Shown here one piece after another: positions 59,420 to 64,000 of a stretch of 64,000 bases of DNA. This DNA comes from an uncultured Eggerthellaceae bacterium. GTDB lineage: Bacteria; Actinomycetota; Coriobacteriia; Coriobacteriales; Eggerthellaceae. Location of the stretch: the NCBI GenBank assembly GCA_947566075.1, contig CANOIM010000002.1, positions 1 through 64,000 of the forward strand. Reading direction: 5' to 3'. Under the pieces are notes generated by a model. The model was not told the origin of the DNA. It saw only the letters and a program-made list of their open reading frames with translations, and did not search any database. The position numbers and the translations under genes are program-made. Each line of letters starts with the position of its first letter. Position 1 is the stretch's first letter.

Positions 59420-60771
59420 TGTTCCAGAAGATACTCGTTGCGAACCGGGGTGAGGTAGCGCTGCGCGTCATGCGCGCCGCCCGAGAGCTGGGCGTGAAGA
59501 CGGTGGCGGTCTATTCCACCGAAGACGCTGACACCCTGCCCGTTCGCTATGCAGACGAGGCGGTCTGCATCGGGCCTGCCCCCTCTACCCAAAGCTACCT
59601 CCAGATGGGCAACATCATAGAGGCAGCGAAGGCCACCGGGGCTGAAGCCATCCATCCGGGCTATGGGTTCTTGGCTGAGAATGCCGAGTTCGCTCGGGTC
59701 TGTGCCGAGAATGACATCGTCTTCATCGGGCCCTCGGCCGAATGCATCGAGAAGATGGGCGACAAGGCCACGGCCCGCAAGACCATGGCCGCCTGCGGCG
59801 TTCCTACCGTGCCGGGCTCTGACGGCTTGTGCGATACGGTGGAAGAGGCGCGCTCCTTCGCTGATGCCGTGGGGTATCCCGTGCTCATCAAGGCCACGGC
59901 CGGTGGTGGTGGCAAGGGCATGCGCGAAGCCCATTCTCCCGAAGAGCTGGAAAGCCAGTACAAGGCTGCACGCACAGAGGCTGCGGCCGCTTTCGGTGAT
60001 GACGGCGTCTATCTGGAGAAGCTGGTGCTCAGGCCCCGTCACGTTGAGATCCAGGTGCTGGCTGATGATTTCGAGAACCGCATCGCCCTCTGTGAGCGAG
60101 ATTGCTCCATCCAGCGCAGGCACCAGAAGCTCATCGAAGAGGCCCCTTCACCCGCTCTGGATGAGGACACCCGCCGTCAGATGGGCGTGGCTGCCATCCG
60201 TGCCGTGCGGGCGGTGGATTACCGCAATGCGGGCACCATCGAATTCCTCTTGGATGAGCGCGGGGATTTCTACTTCATGGAGATGAACACGCGCGTCCAG
60301 GTGGAACATCCTGTCACTGAGATGATCACTGACACAGACATCATCAAGGAGCAGATCCGCATCGCAGCCGGGGAGCCCATCAGCTGCGCTGAGCGCGCCC
60401 CCTTCACTCCCGAGGGCCATGCCATAGAGATGCGCATCAATGCCGAAGACCCTGACCATGCCTTCAGGCCGTCGCCGGGTACGGTCACCCGGTTCCGCCT
60501 TCCAGCAGGTCCGGGGGTGCGCGTAGAGACCTTCGTGGAAGAGGGCTCCAAGATATCCCCTTACTATGATTCCCTCTTGGCTAAGGTGATCGTCCATGGG
60601 CAAGACCGGGCAGAGGCCATCGCCCGAGCCAAGCGGGCCTTGGATGAATTCCAGATAGAGGGAGTGGCCACCACCATCCCGTTCCATAAGCGCGTGTTGG
60701 ACAACGCTGTCTTCGTGGCGGGGGATGCCACTACTGATTTCATCGAAACCCAGATGGGAGACTTGCTATGA
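59416..60771 (+). CDS. accC: Biotin carboxylase
   Basis: 451 aa. ATP-grasp biotin carboxylase: KILVANRGEVALRVMRA, GYGFLAENAEFA, GGGGKGMR, EMNTRVQVEHPVTEM. It carboxylates the biotin of the preceding protein using bicarbonate and ATP. ATGA-type overlap with the upstream gene; ATG at 59416 or 59419. Confidence 0.96.
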   Translation: MMFQKILVANRGEVALRVMRAARELGVKTVAVYSTEDADTLPVRYADEAVCIGPAPSTQSYLQMGNIIEAAKATGAEAIHPGYGFLAENAEFARVCAENDIVFIGPSAECIEKMGDKATARKTMAACGVPTVPGSDGLCDTVEEARSFADAVGYPVLIKATAGGGGKGMREAHSPEELESQYKAARTEAAAAFGDDGVYLEKLVLRPRHVEIQVLADDFENRIALCERDCSIQRRHQKLIEEAPSPALDEDTRRQMGVAAIRAVRAVDYRNAGTIEFLLDERGDFYFMEMNTRVQVEHPVTEMITDTDIIKEQIRIAAGEPISCAERAPFTPEGHAIEMRINAEDPDHAFRPSPGTVTRFRLPAGPGVRVETFVEEGSKISPYYDSLLAKVIVHGQDRAEAIARAKRALDEFQIEGVATTIPFHKRVLDNAVFVAGDATTDFIETQMGDLL

Positions 60772-61124
60772 CGGAAGCTACTTCGTCGAAGAACATGATG
60801 CTCGGCCCTGGCGTGATAGATACCATCATCTCCATCACCGTCTCTGAGACCGATGGTGTGGCCAGCATCGGCTCTCCGGTCACCAATGGCATTCGGGCCA
60901 TGTTCGCAGCGGGGCCCTCTACCTCAGGGATAGAGACATCGCGGGATGAGGAGGGCAACCTGGAGGTGGCGCTCCATATCAGCGTCTACTACGGCTATGT
61001 GCTGCCAGACCTGGCTGAGAAGCTGCGCGAAGCCATTGCCGACGCCCTCATGGTGCAGGTGGGCATCCCGGTGAGTCGGGTGGATATCTACATAGACAGC
61101 ATCCAGTTCCCTGCCCAAGGATAG
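60768..61124 (+). CDS. Asp23/Gls24 family envelope stress response protein
   Basis: 118 aa. Single Asp23 domain: GVIDTIISITVSETDGVASI, then VALHISVYYGYVLPDLAEKL and DIYIDSIQF. Commonly precedes nusB. Overlaps accC (ATGA). Confidence 0.93.
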   Translation: MTEATSSKNMMLGPGVIDTIISITVSETDGVASIGSPVTNGIRAMFAAGPSTSGIETSRDEEGNLEVALHISVYYGYVLPDLAEKLREAIADALMVQVGIPVSRVDIYIDSIQFPAQG

Positions 61125-61130
61125 GCTCTC

Positions 61131-61589
61131 GTGGCACGCAAGCACGAAAGGACGGCGGCTCGCAGGGCCGCTGCTCAGGTCCTCTACTCAGCAGCCATCC
61201 GGGAGATGAGCGCTGCTGATATGCTGAAAGACGGTCTGGTGGATTGCTTGGAGCATCCCCTGACTGACTATTCCCTCACGCTGATATCCGGCATAGAGGA
61301 GCATGGCGCTGAGATAGATGCCATCATCTCGCGCCTCGCGAAGAACTGGACGTTGGAGCGCATGCCGCTGATGGATGTGACCATCATCCGCATCGCCTTG
61401 TTCGAGATGCTCCATGTGGATGAGGTTCCCGTCTCCGTTTCCATCAATGAGGCCGTGGAGCTGGCGAAATGCTTCGGCTGCGAAGATGATTCCCCCAAGT
61501 TCGTCAATGGGATGCTAGGTAGCGTAGCCCGTCAGATGGAAGCGGAGGCATCGGGTGAGGCGGCTTGTCAGGAGGGCAGTGACCAATGA
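61131..61589 (+). CDS. nusB: Transcription antitermination factor NusB
   Basis: 152 aa, all-helical. ARRAAAQVLYSA start and IRIALFEMLHVDEVPVSVSINEAVELAK signature, ending in FVNGMLG. Binds boxA with S10. GTG start after AAGGA. ATGA overlap with xseB. Confidence 0.95.
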   Translation: MARKHERTAARRAAAQVLYSAAIREMSAADMLKDGLVDCLEHPLTDYSLTLISGIEEHGAEIDAIISRLAKNWTLERMPLMDVTIIRIALFEMLHVDEVPVSVSINEAVELAKCFGCEDDSPKFVNGMLGSVARQMEAEASGEAACQEGSDQ

Positions 61590-61849
61590 GCACCATGACG
61601 TTCGAAGGGTCCAAGGCCCGGCTGGAAGAGATAGCCTCTCAGGTGGAAGATGAGAACATCTCCCTGGATGAGGCCCTTGCGCTCTTCGAAGAGGCGGTCA
61701 CGTTGGGGCTCCATGCCTGCGAGGTGAGCGAACAGGACATCCAGCTAGACTCCCCAGAGCCTTCCCCTGAGCCTGACATGGATGAGCTATCGGGGGCTCT
61801 GCCCTCTGAGACCAGTGAGCTAAGCCAAGAAGATGAGACCAGCCGATAA
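61586..61849 (+). CDS. xseB: Exodeoxyribonuclease VII small subunit
   Basis: 87 aa. MTFEGSKARLEEIASQVEDE, then ISLDEALALFEEAVTLGL, the XseB coiled helical pair; acidic Pro/Glu/Ser C-terminus. The large subunit xseA is not in this window. Overlaps dxs by 17 bp. Confidence 0.92.
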   Translation: MSTMTFEGSKARLEEIASQVEDENISLDEALALFEEAVTLGLHACEVSEQDIQLDSPEPSPEPDMDELSGALPSETSELSQEDETSR

Positions 61850-63716
61850 GCGCATACTGGATTGCATCTCTGACCCTCAAGACCTCCATCTGCTGAGCGT
61901 TGAGGAACTGGAGATCCTGGCGGCGGAGATCCGTCAGCAGATCATCGCCACCACCTCCAAGACTGGTGGCCATGTGGCTTCTTCTCTGGGAGCCGTTGAG
62001 ATCATCTTGGCCTGTCATAGCGTGCTGGATGCCCCTCAGGACAAGATCGTCTTCGATGTGGGCCATCAGTCCTATGCCCATAAGCTGGTGACAGGACGCC
62101 TTGCCGCTTTCGACAGCCTGCGCGCCTATGGGGGCCTCTCGGGTTTCCCGAAGCCGTCTGAGAGCCCCTTCGACACGCACCCTTCGGGTCATGCCTCGGA
62201 TTCCCTTTCCGTGGCATCCGGCCTGGCGAAGGCGAAGGTGCTCACGGGGTCTTCTGAGCGCGTGGTAGCCATCATCGGAGATGCTGCCTTGGCTGGCGGC
62301 ATGGCCTTCGAGGCTCTGAACTATATCGGTAGCCAACAGCTGCCCATGGTCATCATCTTGAATGACAACGAGATGTCCATCTCAAGGAACGTGGGTGCTC
62401 TCATGCGCCATCTGGGCAACGTCCGTTCCACTCGCGGCTACCGTCAGACCCGAGACTTCATCCAAGAGCGCATGGAGCACGGGGGATGGGTGAGCAACGC
62501 CTTCGTGGAGCTGGGGCGGCGCATGAAGGATTCCACGAAGCATATGTTCCTGCCTGATTCCATGATCTATGAGCAGCTGGGCATCGTTTGCACGCCGCCT
62601 CTCAACGGGAACAGCATCGCTGAGATGCAGGAGATGCTGCGTTTGGTGCTTCCCATGGATTGCCCCGTGCTCATCCATGCGGTCACCAAGAAAGGGGCGG
62701 GCTATGAGCCAGCCGAGGCGGATCCCGTGCGCTTCCACGGCATCAGCCCCTACAACCCTGCTACGGGTGAGACCTATCCCAAGCCCGCTCCGGGACCGAA
62801 GTTCACGGATGTCTTCGGAAGCGCTCTGGTCCAGGAGGCTGAGGCCGATGAGCGCATCGTGGCCATCACCGCTGCCATGGAGGAAGGGACGGGCTTGAAG
62901 CCGTTCCATGAGCGCTTCCCAGAGCGGTTCATCGATGTGGGCATCGCTGAGGAGCAAGCGGTGGGCATGGCCTCGGGTCTGGCAGCCAGCGGATTGAAGC
63001 CGGTAGTGGCCATCTATTCCACCTTCATGCAGCGGGCCCTGGATCAGGTGATCGTAGATGTGGCCCTGGCGAAGCGTAATGTCATCTTCGCTTTGGATCG
63101 GGCCGGGCTCGTGGGCGATGATGGCCCCACCCATCACGGTGCCTTCGACATAGCCTTCATGCGGCTCGTGCCCTCCATGCGCATCCTGGTCCCCTCGGAT
63201 GCGAATGAGCTGCGCAGCGCTGTGCATACGGCTTTGAGGCTAGAAGGCCCTGTATCCATTCGCTACCCTCGGGGTTGCGCTCCGGCTGAGCCAACTGGTG
63301 AGCCTGAGCTCCTGGAAGAGGGGAAGGGGTGTCAGCGTCGCTCAGGCGCGGACGCGGCCATCCTGGCTTGGGGGCGCTGCGTGCCTGCGGCCCTTGCGGC
63401 GGCTGAGGCGCTGGCCGTAGAGGGCATAGAGGCAAGCGTCTGGGATATGCGCTGGGCAAAGCCTTTGGATGAGGAAGCGGTGCGCGCGGCCGCTGCCGCA
63501 GGGGTGGTGGTTACCGTGGAAGAAGGTTCTACCATTGGCGGTGTGGGCGAAGGGGTGCTGGAGGTGCTCTCCCGTGCTGAGCTCTCTCCGGCAGTGCGCA
63601 CGCTGGGCCTGCCTGATGCCTTTTCCCTCCAAGGGGACGTTAGCCTGCTTCTGCGGGATGCGCATTTGGATGCTGAAGCCATCGCAAGCGCGGTGGGAGA
63701 GCTGCGCAACCTCTGA
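61833..63716 (+). CDS. dxs: 1-deoxy-D-xylulose-5-phosphate synthase
   Basis: 627 aa. First step of the MEP isoprenoid pathway, TPP-dependent condensation of pyruvate and glyceraldehyde 3-phosphate. FDVGHQSYAHKLVTGR, GDAALAGGMAFEALNYIG (TPP), DRAGLVGDDGPTHHG, and NEMSISRNVG. The start lies inside xseB, so coupled. Last gene of the operon. The 158-bp gap to amt shows no clear terminator. Confidence 0.97.
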   Translation: MRPADKRILDCISDPQDLHLLSVEELEILAAEIRQQIIATTSKTGGHVASSLGAVEIILACHSVLDAPQDKIVFDVGHQSYAHKLVTGRLAAFDSLRAYGGLSGFPKPSESPFDTHPSGHASDSLSVASGLAKAKVLTGSSERVVAIIGDAALAGGMAFEALNYIGSQQLPMVIILNDNEMSISRNVGALMRHLGNVRSTRGYRQTRDFIQERMEHGGWVSNAFVELGRRMKDSTKHMFLPDSMIYEQLGIVCTPPLNGNSIAEMQEMLRLVLPMDCPVLIHAVTKKGAGYEPAEADPVRFHGISPYNPATGETYPKPAPGPKFTDVFGSALVQEAEADERIVAITAAMEEGTGLKPFHERFPERFIDVGIAEEQAVGMASGLAASGLKPVVAIYSTFMQRALDQVIVDVALAKRNVIFALDRAGLVGDDGPTHHGAFDIAFMRLVPSMRILVPSDANELRSAVHTALRLEGPVSIRYPRGCAPAEPTGEPELLEEGKGCQRRSGADAAILAWGRCVPAALAAAEALAVEGIEASVWDMRWAKPLDEEAVRAAAAAGVVVTVEEGSTIGGVGEGVLEVLSRAELSPAVRTLGLPDAFSLQGDVSLLLRDAHLDAEAIASAVGELRNL

Positions 63717-63874
63717 GTCGTTCGGTGTGTTTCGTGCCCGTGAACGTGGCGCTTCCTCAGGATTAAATCCCCTTTGTGCCTCTGTTAATACACGCCCTTC
63801 ATTTCCCTTCACCTTCAGATGTCTGGAATCATCGAAGGGTAGTCTTTGGATGCGATCCTGGGGAGGGAACGAAG

Positions 63875-64000
63875 ATGGATGGAGGTACGACGGCGTTCAT
63901 GATGGTGAGCGCCATGTTGGTCTTGCTGATGACGCCGGGGCTGGCTTTCTTCTACGGAGGTCTGGCGCGGCGCAAGAACGTGGGCAACACCATGATCATG
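63875..64000 (+). CDS. amt: Ammonium transporter, N-terminal part (runs off the window)
   Basis: First 42 codons only: MDGGTTAFMMVSAMLVLLMT, PGLAFFYGGLARRKNVGNTM. This is the Amt/MEP first helix with the GLAFFYGGL(V/A)R signature. SD GGGAGGG before the ATG. Glutamine-related genes glnA and the GlnR-like regulator lie 42 kb away, not adjacent. Confidence 0.93.
   Translation, partial: MDGGTTAFMMVSAMLVLLMTPGLAFFYGGLARRKNVGNTMIM

Noticed and set aside
63717..63874. GlnR-type binding site before amt
   Set aside because: No sequence clearly fits the GTNAC-N6-GAAAC pattern; nothing firm enough to annotate.
1..64000. tRNA, rRNA and CRISPR arrays
   Set aside because: No cloverleaf-like tRNA, rRNA stretch or regularly spaced repeat was recognised on either strand by eye; a covariance scan was not possible.

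Overview
The window looks like a chromosomal segment of an anaerobic, GC-rich actinobacterium of the class Coriobacteriia, most likely family Eggerthellaceae. The pointers are the gene content and gene order (obgE-proBA-nadD-yqeK-rsfS, secA-prfB, ftsEX-ctpA-rnr, a carboxyltransferase/biotin-carrier fusion next to accC), a desulfoferrodoxin, a two-part transketolase, and a large molybdopterin enzyme with several redox genes. The genus cannot be fixed from sequence reading alone. No rRNA, tRNA or CRISPR array was seen.

Layout. 0-2.1 kb: a methionyl-tRNA synthetase-like protein with a degenerate KMSKS loop. 2.1-12.0 kb: an accessory metabolic cluster. It holds a TetR regulator, a two-subunit molybdenum enzyme resembling pyrogallol-phloroglucinol transhydroxylase (large subunit without its own FeS motif, small subunit with three [4Fe-4S] sites and a C-terminal beta domain), a zinc-ribbon protein, two VOC-fold proteins, two short-chain dehydrogenases, an MFS transporter, an unknown 110-aa protein and an FKBP isomerase. 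I read this as an uncharacterised pathway for anaerobic transformation of a phenolic or related ring compound; the substrate is not known. 12-31 kb: housekeeping genes: rpsB-tsf, murA, an LCP protein, a NifU-domain protein, lgt, desulfoferrodoxin, rpmE, glnA with a GlnR-like regulator, polA, rplU-rpmA, obgE, proBA, nadD, yqeK, rsfS. 31-46 kb: a large NTPase/BTAD regulator behind strong palindromes, secA-prfB, a NifX-like protein, transketolase halves, ftsEX, ctpA, rnr.

46-56.7 kb is the most plastic part. It begins with YxeA and a T-box riboswitch whose specifier reads TGG (Trp), controlling a complete ECF transporter whose S component resembles TrpP. Then come an XRE/membrane-protein pair, a flavin reductase, two hexapeptide acetyltransferases, two alpha/beta hydrolases, an AAA/DUF4143 ATPase and a small DUF7662-type protein. 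Several palindromic repeats lie between these genes. One repeat pair brackets the decayed C-terminal end of a REP-associated tyrosine transposase (RAYT), which suggests these repeats are REP-type elements. 56.8-64 kb: efp, then the operon pycB-like/accC/asp23/nusB/xseB/dxs, and the start of an ammonium transporter that runs off the window.

Most unusual observations: the transhydroxylase-like cluster; an apparent AUC start codon for obgE; release factor 2 with SPT in place of SPF; an orphan response regulator with Glu at the phosphoacceptor site beside glnA; the Trp T-box/ECF unit; and the REP/RAYT-remnant repeats.
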